From contig JAJTED010000020.1 of assembly GCA_021300535.1 (NCBI GenBank), forward strand, positions 1 through 36,723: DNA of 36,723 bases. Direction: 5' to 3'. Position 1 is the stretch's first letter. Each line of letters begins with the position of its first letter. Both the position numbers and the translations under genes were made by a program. The stretch comes from Planctomycetaceae bacterium (lineage in GTDB: Bacteria; Planctomycetota; Planctomycetia; Pirellulales; UBA1268). The notes beneath the pieces were generated by a model. That model saw only the letters and a list, made by a program, of their open reading frames with translations, was not told the DNA's origin and did no database searches. Shown piece by piece: positions 1 through 6,873 of the stretch.

Positions 1-423
1 CACGGCGCGCTGGTCGGCCAGTGCTCGCTGACCGCCCTGCCCCGCAGCGACGCCCTCGCCCCCCCGACGATCGCCGAGGTGCAGCGCGACATCGAGCGGT
101 CGCTCGCCGGCCAGTTCGGCCGGTTCGAACATGCCGCGGAAGCGACCCGCAGCGACGGCGTGCGGATCGTCCGGGTGGTGTCCGAGGGGACCGCGGAAAA
201 CCGTCCCTTCCGCTGGATCCACCACGTCCTGACCGACGCCAGCGGCCGTCGCGCCGCGGCGACCTTCATGCTCGAGGCATCGGCAGCGAAGCGGTTCGCC
301 GCCGCCGACCGGGAGTTTGTCGACGGCCTGGCCTTTGCCACCATGCCCGCGGCGGCCGCCCCGGCCCCCGGCGCCCCCGCCGACCGCGCGGCACGCGTCC
401 CGCGCGAAACGGTGACGCCTTGA
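1..423 (+). CDS. C-terminal part of an unrecognised conserved protein
   Basis: The frame is open from the first base to a TGA at 421-423, so this is the last 140 residues of a gene that starts outside the window. I do not recognise the family with certainty. The visible part alternates charged and hydrophobic residues in a way typical of a small alpha/beta domain: a segment with FRWIHHVLTDASGRRAAATF, then a helix ending in EFVDGLAF, then an Ala/Pro-rich tail of about 25 residues. The pattern loosely recalls the PsbP/DUF1795-like fold of small secreted proteins, but this is only a shape resemblance. There is no membrane segment in the visible part. It lies 167 bases upstream of infC on the same strand and need not belong to the translation cluster. 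Confidence 0.6.
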   Translation, partial: HGALVGQCSLTALPRSDALAPPTIAEVQRDIERSLAGQFGRFEHAAEATRSDGVRIVRVVSEGTAENRPFRWIHHVLTDASGRRAAATFMLEASAAKRFAAADREFVDGLAFATMPAAAAPAPGAPADRAARVPRETVTP

Positions 424-590
424 CGCTGCCCCCCGCGGCTGGGATCATCTGGAACTGCCGTTGACGAGCGTTTCGTGCCCCAGGCCGAGCCCGCTCGCCA
501 TTTTCAAGTGGAGCGCCGCCGGCCCGACGTGTGAAGAAACGCGAGTTCTTCCCGGCCGCCGGAGCCCATCCGCGTCCGGAGTCGTGAGCC

Positions 591-1091
591 ATCGATAAGC
601 AGCATCGCATCAACGAGCAGATCCGCATCACGCCGATCCGCGTGATCTCAGCGGAGGGCGGTCAACTCGGGATCATTCCCACCGAGGAGGCCCTGAATCT
701 CGCGCGGGAGGCCGGCCTCGACCTGGTCGAGGTGGCGCCGAACGAGAAGCCGCCCGTCTGCCGAATCATGGACTTCGGCAAGTTCAAGTACCAGCAGAAA
801 AAGAAACTTCACAAGAACCACGTTCACCATACGAAGATCAAGGAGATCCGCCTCCGGCCGAAGACCGGCGAGCACGACATCGAGTTCAAGGTGAACCAGG
901 CCAAGGGGTTCCTGCTGCACAAGGACAAGGTGGTCGTGTCGGTCGTATTCCGCGGTCGCGAACTGGCCCACATCGACGAGGGGCAGCGGGTGATGAAAAA
1001 CATCCTCGAGCACCTCGATCCGGTCGGCAAAGTCGAGGCTCCGCCCCAGCAAATGGGGCGGAGGCTGGTCTGCACGCTGGCCCCCAAGTAA
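591..1091 (+). CDS. infC: Translation initiation factor IF-3 with ATC start codon
   Basis: IF-3 binds the 30S subunit, keeps it apart from 50S and checks the start codon-anticodon pair. The 166-residue product has the family's hallmark N-terminal RINEQIR at residues 7-13, then [34 protein letters not shown] split across the N-domain and linker, and a C-domain with [13 protein letters not shown] and the closing [12 protein letters not shown]. The start must be the ATC at 591: an in-frame TGA sits at 585-587, RINEQIR lies downstream of it, and the only usual start codon, GTG at 642, would delete that motif. A GGAG at 578-581 stands 9 bases before the ATC. IF-3 genes of many bacteria use AUU, AUC or AUA so that IF-3 represses its own synthesis; that mechanism is inferred here. 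It heads the infC-rpmI-rplT-pheS-pheT cluster. Confidence 0.97.
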   Translation: MDKQHRINEQIRITPIRVISAEGGQLGIIPTEEALNLAREAGLDLVEVAPNEKPPVCRIMDFGKFKYQQKKKLHKNHVHHTKIKEIRLRPKTGEHDIEFKVNQAKGFLLHKDKVVVSVVFRGRELAHIDEGQRVMKNILEHLDPVGKVEAPPQQMGRRLVCTLAPK

Positions 1092-1137
1092 TCCGAGCAT
1101 CCACCAACACGACAACCCGCGACACAAGGAGATTCCG

Positions 1138-1341
1138 ATGCCGAAGCAAAAGACCCACAAGGGCGTGAAGAAGCGTTTCCGGATCACCGCCAACGGCAAG
1201 GTGAAGCACCGCCGCGCCGGCACGAGCCACCTCCAGGTGCGGCTCACCAGCAAGCGGAAGCGCAACCTGCGCGGCACCGGCGTGCTGGCCAAGGCCGACA
1301 CCCTCAAGATCCACGAGGCTCTCGGCAAGTACAGCTACTGA
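1138..1341 (+). CDS. rpmI: 50S ribosomal protein L35
   Basis: This 67-residue basic protein of the large ribosomal subunit begins MPKQKTHKGVKKRFRITANG and has the Lys/Arg-rich L35 pattern throughout, including RRAGTSHL and a C-terminal LAKADTLKIHEALGKYSY. The length is normal for the family. An AAGGAG at 1126-1131 lies 6 bases before the ATG and is a strong ribosome-binding site. The gene sits 46 bases after infC in the classic order infC-rpmI-rplT. The gap to rplT (254 bases) is unusually long for this pair, because a palindromic repeat occupies part of it. Confidence 0.97.
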   Translation: MPKQKTHKGVKKRFRITANGKVKHRRAGTSHLQVRLTSKRKRNLRGTGVLAKADTLKIHEALGKYSY

Positions 1342-1470
1342 CCCTGCCCAGAAATCCGTTGCCCTGGCCAAAAACCGGGTGACTTCGGGATTGGCCGGTC
1401 ACCAGCCATCCTGCAACGGCCTGGGGGCGGCGGATCGGTGCATGCTTCGGCATGGATGCGCGGCAACCGC

Positions 1471-1511
1471 CGCCACGCGGTGTCCCCGGGCTTCCGCCCG
1501 GGGCTTCTTGT
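1471..1511 (+). repeat. REP-like palindromic element, copy A
   Basis: The core is a perfect hairpin: CCCCGGGC (1484-1491), a TTCC loop, and GCCCGGGG (1496-1503), followed by CTTCTTGT. The 41 bases align, with about six mismatches, to the element at 29592-29632. They also align to the reverse complement of 29471-29510. Stem bases change while pairing is kept, so the hairpin itself is conserved. It lies between rpmI and rplT, where it could act as a partial terminator or RNA-stability element, but the T-run is poor. A spread palindrome of the REP type is the best description. No transposase of that type is present in the window. Confidence 0.7.
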
Positions 1512-1595
1512 CAGTGGTCGGGTTCACCGTTGCCCGGGAGCATACATCCCCGAGCAGCCCCCATGACACGGCCGGGATCCGGAAGGTTTTCTGCC

Positions 1596-1973
1596 ATGCG
1601 TACCAAGAGCGTCGTCCCCCGTCTCCGCGCCAAGAAGCGGCTCTTCAAGCGAGTGAAGGGCTCGGTCGGTGGCCGCCGCCGCCTCCTCCGGACCGCCAAG
1701 GAATCGCTCCTCCGCGCCGGTGTCTACGCCCACCGTGACCGGCGGCGCAAGAAGCGCGACTTCCGCCGGCTGTGGATCGTCCGCATCAACGCCGCCGTCC
1801 GCGAGCGCGGGCTCCGCTACAGCCAGTTCATCGCCGGCCTGGAGAAGATCGGCTGCGAGCTCGACCGCCGCACGCTGGCCGAGATGGCGGTCGTCGATCC
1901 GACCGGCTTCGACACGGTCGTGGCCGCCGTTCGCCAGGCCCTCGGCCTGCCGGAGCCGGCCGCAGTCGCGTGA
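1596..1973 (+). CDS. rplT: 50S ribosomal protein L20
   Basis: L20 binds 23S rRNA and is needed early in assembly of the large subunit. The product has 125 residues. It starts [20 protein letters not shown], continues with the L20 signature [20 protein letters not shown] and with [14 protein letters not shown], and ends in the usual helical [16 protein letters not shown]. The ATG at 1596 is preferred over the upstream in-frame ATG at 1452 because homology begins there and a GGAAGG (1581-1586) stands 9 bases before it. In many bacteria L20 represses its own operon by binding leader RNA. I did not identify such a site here. The stop is four bases before the pheS start. Confidence 0.97.
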   Translation: MRTKSVVPRLRAKKRLFKRVKGSVGGRRRLLRTAKESLLRAGVYAHRDRRRKKRDFRRLWIVRINAAVRERGLRYSQFIAGLEKIGCELDRRTLAEMAVVDPTGFDTVVAAVRQALGLPEPAAVA

Positions 1974-1977
1974 CGCC

Positions 1978-2997
1978 GTGACAGCCGTCCCGCTCGCCAC
2001 GTTCCTCGGCGAACTCGAATCGCTGCGATCCGCCGCATCGGCCGCCCTCTCTGCGGCTGCCGACGCCTCGGCCCTCGAAGCTGCCCGCATCGAGTTCGTC
2101 GGCGCCCGGGCTGGGAGGCTGAAGGCGATTCAGAAACTGCTCGGTGGCCTCGACGTCGCCGACAAGCCCGCCGCCGGCAAGCATTTCAACGACACGAAGG
2201 CGGCGATCGCCGAGCTGCTCGCCGCCGCCCAGGGCAGGCTCGCCGGCGGACCGAGCGGGGGCGTTGCGCAGGGCATCGACGTCACCCTGCCGGGCGACCG
2301 TGTGCCGCTGGGCCACTTCCATCCGCTCACGCAGACCATCCGCCGGGTGCAGGAGATCATGGGCCGGCTCGGCTTCGAGAGCGTGGACGGCCCCGAGGTC
2401 GAGGACCAGTGGCATAACTTCGAGGCCCTCGCCATCCCCGCCGCGCATCCCGCCCGCGACCCGCTCGACAACTTCTACCTCGCCGTCGCCCGCGAGGCCG
2501 ACCCGCTCCTGCTCCGGTCGCAAACGAGCACCGTGCAGATCCGCGTCATGGAGAACCGCGAGCCGCCACTGCGGATCGTGTCCCTGGGCCGCGTCTACCG
2601 CCCCGACACCGCCGACGCCACCCATTACCCGATGTTCCATCAGGTGGAGGGGCTGCTGATCGAGCCGGGCACCACCATGGCCCACCTCAAGAGCGTGCTG
2701 CGGCTGTTCGCCTCGAGCTTCCTCGGCGGCGACGTGCATGTGCGGTTCCGGCCCTCGTTCTTCCCCTTCACCGAGCCGAGCGTGGAGGTGGACATGGAGT
2801 GGGGGGGCCGCTGGATCGAGATGGGCGGTGCCGGCATGGTCGATCCGGCCGTGCTCGAGGCGGTGGGCTACGACCCCGACCAGGTCTCCGGCTTCGCCTT
2901 CGGCCTCGGCGTGGAGCGAATCGCCGCCCGCCGCTACGGCGTCGCCGACATCCGCGACTTCTATCGCAACGACGTCCGGTTCCTGAGGCAGTTCTGA
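1978..2997 (+). CDS. pheS: Phenylalanine-tRNA ligase alpha subunit
   Basis: PheS is the catalytic subunit of the alpha2-beta2 enzyme that charges tRNA-Phe. The 339-residue product has the N-terminal coiled-coil arm (about residues 8-90). This is followed by the class II catalytic core with QEIMGRLGF and [14 protein letters not shown], then [12 protein letters not shown]. Next come motif 2 with [20 protein letters not shown] and motif 3 with [17 protein letters not shown], and the typical end [14 protein letters not shown]. The start is GTG at 1978. It lies four bases after the rplT stop, has no clear ribosome-binding site of its own, and so probably depends on coupling to rplT. No other start codon fits before the arm. 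The length matches the family. Confidence 0.97.
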   Translation: MTAVPLATFLGELESLRSAASAALSAAADASALEAARIEFVGARAGRLKAIQKLLGGLDVADKPAAGKHFNDTKAAIAELLAAAQGRLAGGPSGGVAQGIDVTLPGDRVPLGHFHPLTQTIRRVQEIMGRLGFESVDGPEVEDQWHNFEALAIPAAHPARDPLDNFYLAVAREADPLLLRSQTSTVQIRVMENREPPLRIVSLGRVYRPDTADATHYPMFHQVEGLLIEPGTTMAHLKSVLRLFASSFLGGDVHVRFRPSFFPFTEPSVEVDMEWGGRWIEMGGAGMVDPAVLEAVGYDPDQVSGFAFGLGVERIAARRYGVADIRDFYRNDVRFLRQF

Positions 2998-3054
2998 CGC
3001 GATGATCATCTCCACGAACTGGCTCGCCGACTACGTGCAGTTCCCCGGCTGCAC

Positions 3055-4890
3055 GTGCCCGATCCCCGCCCCCTCGAGGGGGGCGTGCTCGCCGCGCGGA
3101 GCGTGGCCGTCGACATCCTGGCCCCGGACATCTGCCCCTTCTACACCGCCCGGGTGATCCGCGGGGCGAAGGTCGGCCCCAGCCCGAAGTGGCTCGTCGA
3201 TCGGCTGCGGACGGTGGGCGTGGCGAGCGTCAACAACGTGGTGGACGTGACGAACTACGTGATGCTCGAGGCGGGGCAGCCGCTGCATGCCTTCGATCTG
3301 GCGCGGATTCGCGGCGGCCGGATCGTCGTCCGCCGCGCCGTGGCAGGCGAGCCGTTCCAGGCGATCAATCACAAGACTTACGAACTCTCCGAGCGGATGT
3401 GCGTGATCGCCGACGCGGAGCGGCCGGTGGCGCTGGCCGGCGTGATGGGGGGCGCCGACACGGAGATCACCGCCGCCACGACCGACATCCTCCTCGAATC
3501 GGCCCAGTTCGCGCCGCTGCCGGTGCGGGCGGCCGCCCGAGGACTCGTGCTCGCGAGCGGCTCCTCCTATCGCTTCGAGCGCGGTCCCGATCCGGCGATG
3601 GTCGAATGGGCGAGCCGCCGCGCGGCGGCGTTGATCCTCGACCTGGCCGGTGGCACCCTCGAGACGGGGTTCGTGGAGGCGGGCAGGCTGGCCTGCGCGC
3701 CCGCCCTGATCCCACTCGATCCTGCCCGCGTCGCCGAGGTGCTCGGCATCGACGTGCCGCCGCAGCGGCAGCGGGCGATTCTCACCGGCCTCGGATTCGT
3801 CGCCGATCCGCAGGCACCGGACCGCTGGCTCGCCCCCACCTGGCGGCGCGACGCCTGGCGCGAGATCGATCTCGTCGAGGAGATTGCCCGCATCGAGGGC
3901 TACGATCGCGTGCCCGAGAACGTGGCCGTCGCGGCCCGGCCGGTGGAATGGTCATCGCGGGAGCGGACGATCCGGGCCGCCGGCGAAGTGATGGTGGCAG
4001 CCGGTTTCTGTGAAGCGATGACCCGCAGCGTCGTGGCCGCCCCGCTCGAGGAGACGGCCAGCCCCTGGGGCGCAGCGGAGCCGCTTACGATCTCTCCGCC
4101 GCTCGTTCGCGGCGCCGACCGGCTGCGGCGCACGCTCCTCCCGAGCCTGCTCGAGGCCCGGGCCGGCAACGTCGCCGTGGGCACGGCGGATGCCGACCTC
4201 TTCGAAATCGCCCGCGGCTACCTGGCCCGACCGGCGGCCGCCGAACCGGCCCCGAGTCCGGCGGAGGAGCCGCTCCTGCTCGGCTGCGTCGCCGGCGGCG
4301 GCTTCGCCCGGGGCAAGGGCCTGGCCGAGGCAGTCCTCGCCCGGCTGGGCGTCACCAATCGGGCGGCGGCCGACAGCGTCGGCTACCGACCGATCGACCT
4401 CGATCTCTTCGCACCGGGCCGGGGGGCCGAGATCGTGCTCACGCGACCGGGCGCGGACAGCCGGCGCGTGGGCGTCGTCGGCGAGGCGGCACCGGGCCAG
4501 CTCCGACGATACGGACTCGACGGCCCGCTCGTGCTCGTCGAGTTGCGGCTCGACTGGCTGTCGTTTGCCGTGGATCACGCGGTGAAGCTCGCACGTCCCA
4601 GCGACTTTCCGGCGGTCGATCGCGACCTCAACCTCGTCGTGGCCACCCAGGTGCCATGGGGCCGCGTGGAGGCGACGATCCGCGCCGCCGCAGGCCGCCT
4701 CCTCGACGACTGCCGGCTCGTCCAGGTGTGGGAGGATGCCGAGCGGCTGGGGGAGGGAAAGAAAAGCTTTCTCGTCGCCCTCCGGCTACGCAGCGACTCC
4801 GGCACGCTTTCGGGCGAGGAAGCCACGCGGACGACCGACGCCATCGTGGCCGCCTGCACCCGCGAGCTCGGCGCCGAGCTCCGCCGGTAG
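3055..4890 (+). CDS. pheT: Phenylalanine-tRNA ligase beta subunit, 5' end damaged
   Basis: PheT is the non-catalytic beta subunit that binds and edits with PheS. The 611-residue frame contains the B3/B4 editing region with [24 protein letters not shown] and [20 protein letters not shown]. It also has the B5 region with [16 protein letters not shown], the catalytic-like core, and a C-terminal FDX-ACB anticodon-binding domain from about [17 protein letters not shown]. The true start appears to be ATG 3002, which gives [13 protein letters not shown], a classic PheT N-terminus, but in another frame. Between that and residue 1 of this frame, about 200 residues by E. coli numbering are missing, though some planctomycete PheT proteins may lack the EMAP domain naturally. 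GTG 3055 is only the first start codon in this frame. Real truncation, frameshift or assembly loss are all possible. Confidence 0.9.
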   Translation: MPDPRPLEGGVLAARSVAVDILAPDICPFYTARVIRGAKVGPSPKWLVDRLRTVGVASVNNVVDVTNYVMLEAGQPLHAFDLARIRGGRIVVRRAVAGEPFQAINHKTYELSERMCVIADAERPVALAGVMGGADTEITAATTDILLESAQFAPLPVRAAARGLVLASGSSYRFERGPDPAMVEWASRRAAALILDLAGGTLETGFVEAGRLACAPALIPLDPARVAEVLGIDVPPQRQRAILTGLGFVADPQAPDRWLAPTWRRDAWREIDLVEEIARIEGYDRVPENVAVAARPVEWSSRERTIRAAGEVMVAAGFCEAMTRSVVAAPLEETASPWGAAEPLTISPPLVRGADRLRRTLLPSLLEARAGNVAVGTADADLFEIARGYLARPAAAEPAPSPAEEPLLLGCVAGGGFARGKGLAEAVLARLGVTNRAAADSVGYRPIDLDLFAPGRGAEIVLTRPGADSRRVGVVGEAAPGQLRRYGLDGPLVLVELRLDWLSFAVDHAVKLARPSDFPAVDRDLNLVVATQVPWGRVEATIRAAAGRLLDDCRLVQVWEDAERLGEGKKSFLVALRLRSDSGTLSGEEATRTTDAIVAACTRELGAELRR

Positions 4891-5022
4891 CAGGCCGTGG
4901 AACAGACCTGCTACCGCAGGGTGCGCTGGCCATCGCACCGGGAAACCATCGGCGTTGCCTCGGCTCCGCCTGCGGCCTGCGAATCCCGCCGTCGATCCAG
5001 AGGAGCTCCTGCCCCGGCCACG

Positions 5023-5061
5023 TTGACATACTGCTGCATAAGCTGTACATATTGATGCATG
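5023..5061 (+). promoter_or_regulatory. vapBC promoter with paired operator repeats
   Basis: A perfect -35 TTGACA (5023-5028) is followed by TACATA (5046-5051, 17-base spacer) or CATATT (5048-5053) as the -10. The vapB ATG lies at 5059, so the message would be leaderless or nearly so, and no ribosome-binding site is visible. Two 15-bp direct repeats, ACATACTGCTGCATA (5026-5040) and ACATATTGATGCATG (5047-5061), match at 12 positions and are 21 bp apart, two helical turns. One overlaps the -35 and the other covers the -10 and start codon. Ribbon-helix-helix antitoxins usually bind such paired repeats to repress their own operon. Binding here is inferred. Confidence 0.6.
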
Positions 5062-5298
5062 CGAACGACACTCGACATCGACGATCGGCTGCTCGCCGCG
5101 GCCCGCCGCCGCGCCGCGGAAAAAGGCACCACGCTCACAGCTTTCGTGGAGCACGCCCTGGCCGCGTCGCTGGCCGACCGCGGGTCCACTGACAAACGCT
5201 ATCGGCTCCGCTGGAAGACCCACCGCGGCCGCACGCTCCCCGGCGTCGACCTGTCGGATCGTGATCGGCTTTTCGAGAGGATGGAAGGACGGTCGTGA
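5059..5298 (+). CDS. vapB: VapB-type antitoxin, ribbon-helix-helix
   Basis: The 79-residue product begins MRTTLDIDDRLLAAARRRAA, the beta strand plus first helix of a ribbon-helix-helix DNA-binding fold. The second helix is TLTAFVEHALAASLAD. The C-terminal half, with KRYRLRWKTHRGRTLPGVDL, is the flexible arm that in this family wraps the toxin active site. It overlaps the PIN-domain gene by four bases (GTGA), the normal arrangement for an antitoxin-toxin operon. The antitoxin would neutralise VapC and, alone or in complex, bind the operator repeats at 5026-5061. The ATG at 5059 is chosen because the RHH strand starts immediately. The AT-rich start region differs from the GC-rich surroundings, as is common for transferred toxin-antitoxin cassettes. 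Confidence 0.88.
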   Translation: MRTTLDIDDRLLAAARRRAAEKGTTLTAFVEHALAASLADRGSTDKRYRLRWKTHRGRTLPGVDLSDRDRLFERMEGRS

Positions 5299-5738
5299 TC
5301 GCCGTCGACACCAACATCCTCGTCTACGCCGACCGCGAGGAGTCGGCTCAGCATGCCGCGGCGCTGCGTGCGGTGCGGCAGTTGGCGGAGGGAGACGAAG
5401 CCTGGGCGCTGCCGGTCTTTTGCGTCGGGGAGTTTCTCCGCGTCGTGTCGCATGACCGCCTCTTCGATTCGCCGACACCGATCCTCGACGCGCTCGCTTC
5501 GATCGACTCCTTGCTCGCCAGTCCATCGGCCCGGCTGCTGGTGCCGGGGGATGGGTACGTCCGGCTGTTGCGCAGCCTGGCTGACGAGTCGCAGGTGCAA
5601 GGCAATCTGGTCTTCGATGCCCAGATCGCCGCGGTCTGCCTCGAGCACGGGGCAACGACGCTGCTCACCGAGGATCGGGATTTCGCCAGGTTCCGCAGTC
5701 TGAAACCGCTCACGCTCGAGGCCTTCCTGGGTCGGTGA
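5295..5738 (+). CDS. vapC: VapC-type PIN-domain ribonuclease toxin
   Basis: The 147-residue product is a single PIN domain, a magnesium-dependent endoribonuclease of type II toxin-antitoxin systems. Acidic active-site residues are in place: Asp5 in VDTN, Glu46 in VGEFLR, Asp108 in LVFDAQIAAV, and Asp127/Asp129 in TEDRDF. The hallmark GATTLLTEDRDFARF near the C-terminus is intact, so the toxin looks functional. It starts at GTG 5295, overlapping the vapB stop. VapC enzymes of known target cut tRNA or the sarcin-ricin loop of 23S rRNA. The target here cannot be read from the sequence. The pair sits between pheT and an unrelated operon, with no mobile-element ends that I can see. Confidence 0.92.
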   Translation: MIAVDTNILVYADREESAQHAAALRAVRQLAEGDEAWALPVFCVGEFLRVVSHDRLFDSPTPILDALASIDSLLASPSARLLVPGDGYVRLLRSLADESQVQGNLVFDAQIAAVCLEHGATTLLTEDRDFARFRSLKPLTLEAFLGR

Positions 5739-5820
5739 CGGCCCACGCACGATGGTGCACGGGCAGGCGTTCCCGGTTGACCGCCCCATCTCCGTCCGCG
5801 CGCCGGCGAGGCCCCGTCAC

Positions 5821-5850
5821 TTGCAAACGTGCCGTGGCCCCGGATATTCT
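5821..5850 (+). promoter_or_regulatory. Possible promoter of the 5929-9800 gene pair
   Basis: TTGCAA (5821-5826) and TATTCT (5845-5850) are separated by 18 bases and match the sigma-70 consensus at four positions each. They stand in the 190-base gap between vapC and the next gene, about 80 bases before its start. This is the only reasonable sigma-70-like pair in the gap. Support is weak because it rests on sequence alone. Confidence 0.3.
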
Positions 5851-5928
5851 CCGCCAACGTCACGTCCGCAGCCCAACCCGCGCGTCTGCGGCCGCGACGG
5901 ATGCGCAGGAGTCCGGCCGCGGAAACCG

Positions 5929-6873
5929 ATGCGTCTCTTCGTCGTGGTGTCCGCCGCCCTGGCCACGCTCCTGCCGGCGTGGGCCGCCGCGGATCAATCT
6001 GCCCTGCGTTCGCAGGTCCGGTGGCAGGAACTGGCGGCGATCGACAGCCTGATCACGGAAGGCGAATGCGACATCGCCGTGGCCGGGGCCCGGGAACTGG
6101 CCCGACAGGTCGAAGCCCGGCAGGGACCGCGGTACGTCGGCCTCGCCGAGATCCATGCCGCCATCGGCCGCGCCTTCCGCCGCCAGTCCCGCTTCGATGA
6201 CGCGATCGCGGCGCTCGGCAAGGCCCTCGAACTCTGGCAGCACAACCTCGGCGAGGTGTCCGCGCCGACGCTCTTCAGCCTGCGCGACATGGCGGCGGTG
6301 CACCGCGAGGCAGGCCGGCTCGACGAGGCCCGCCGGCTGGCCGAGCGGGCCAAGGAGCAGGTGGAGCGACTGCCCCCTCACGAGTCGCTGGAGGCGGGCA
6401 TCCTCGTGGAACTCGCCCGTGTGATCATCGCACAGCAGAAAGATGCCGACGCCGAGCACCTGCTCGTCCGCGCGCTCGCCCTGCAGGACGAGTTTCTGGC
6501 CGCCGCGCATGCCGACGCGGTCGAGACCGCGCGGCTCCTGATCGACCTGCACGAGCGGCGGCGGCAGCCCGACAAGGCCGCGCGGCTCCGCGGCCGGCTG
6601 TCCGCCGAGACTTCCCCCGACACCGCGGCCCGGTGCATTCTCGTGGTCACGGCGCTGCGGCTCGTCGCCGATATCCACCGTGCCGGCGGCGACCTGCGGA
6701 CGCCCGTCGAACTGGTGCGGCATGGACTCGCCGTCACCGAACAGGAGTTCGGCCCTGACGATCCCAACACGGCCGTGATGCGGGATGTCGTGGCGGACAC
6801 GGAGGCGGCTGCTCGCGGTGAGCCGGCGGCCGGGCCGGCCGCCGGCCCGGCGAAGCAGGGAGTGGCCAAATGA
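5929..6873 (+). CDS. Secreted TPR-type repeat protein
   Basis: The 314-residue product opens with a signal peptide (MRLFVVVSAALATLLPAWAA, cut likely after AAA). It continues as a run of helix pairs with the small-residue pattern of tetratricopeptide repeats. Examples are AEIHAAIGRAFRRQSRFDDA, then ALGKALELWQHNLGE, and the next unit MAAVHREAGRLDEARRLAER. The spacing recalls kinesin-light-chain-like TPR arrays. No catalytic motif is seen. The tail is a low-complexity Gly/Pro/Ala stretch. The ATG at 5929 is chosen over earlier in-frame codons because the signal peptide begins there. Its TGA overlaps the ATG of the next gene (ATGA), so the two are translationally coupled. TPR domains act as protein-binding scaffolds; a partner cannot be named, although the coupled neighbour is the first candidate. 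Confidence 0.75.
   Translation: MRLFVVVSAALATLLPAWAAADQSALRSQVRWQELAAIDSLITEGECDIAVAGARELARQVEARQGPRYVGLAEIHAAIGRAFRRQSRFDDAIAALGKALELWQHNLGEVSAPTLFSLRDMAAVHREAGRLDEARRLAERAKEQVERLPPHESLEAGILVELARVIIAQQKDADAEHLLVRALALQDEFLAAAHADAVETARLLIDLHERRRQPDKAARLRGRLSAETSPDTAARCILVVTALRLVADIHRAGGDLRTPVELVRHGLAVTEQEFGPDDPNTAVMRDVVADTEAAARGEPAAGPAAGPAKQGVAK

Noticed and set aside
461..500. TTGACG as a possible -35 upstream of infC
   Set aside because: No acceptable -10 lies 15-19 bases downstream, so the infC promoter remains unknown.
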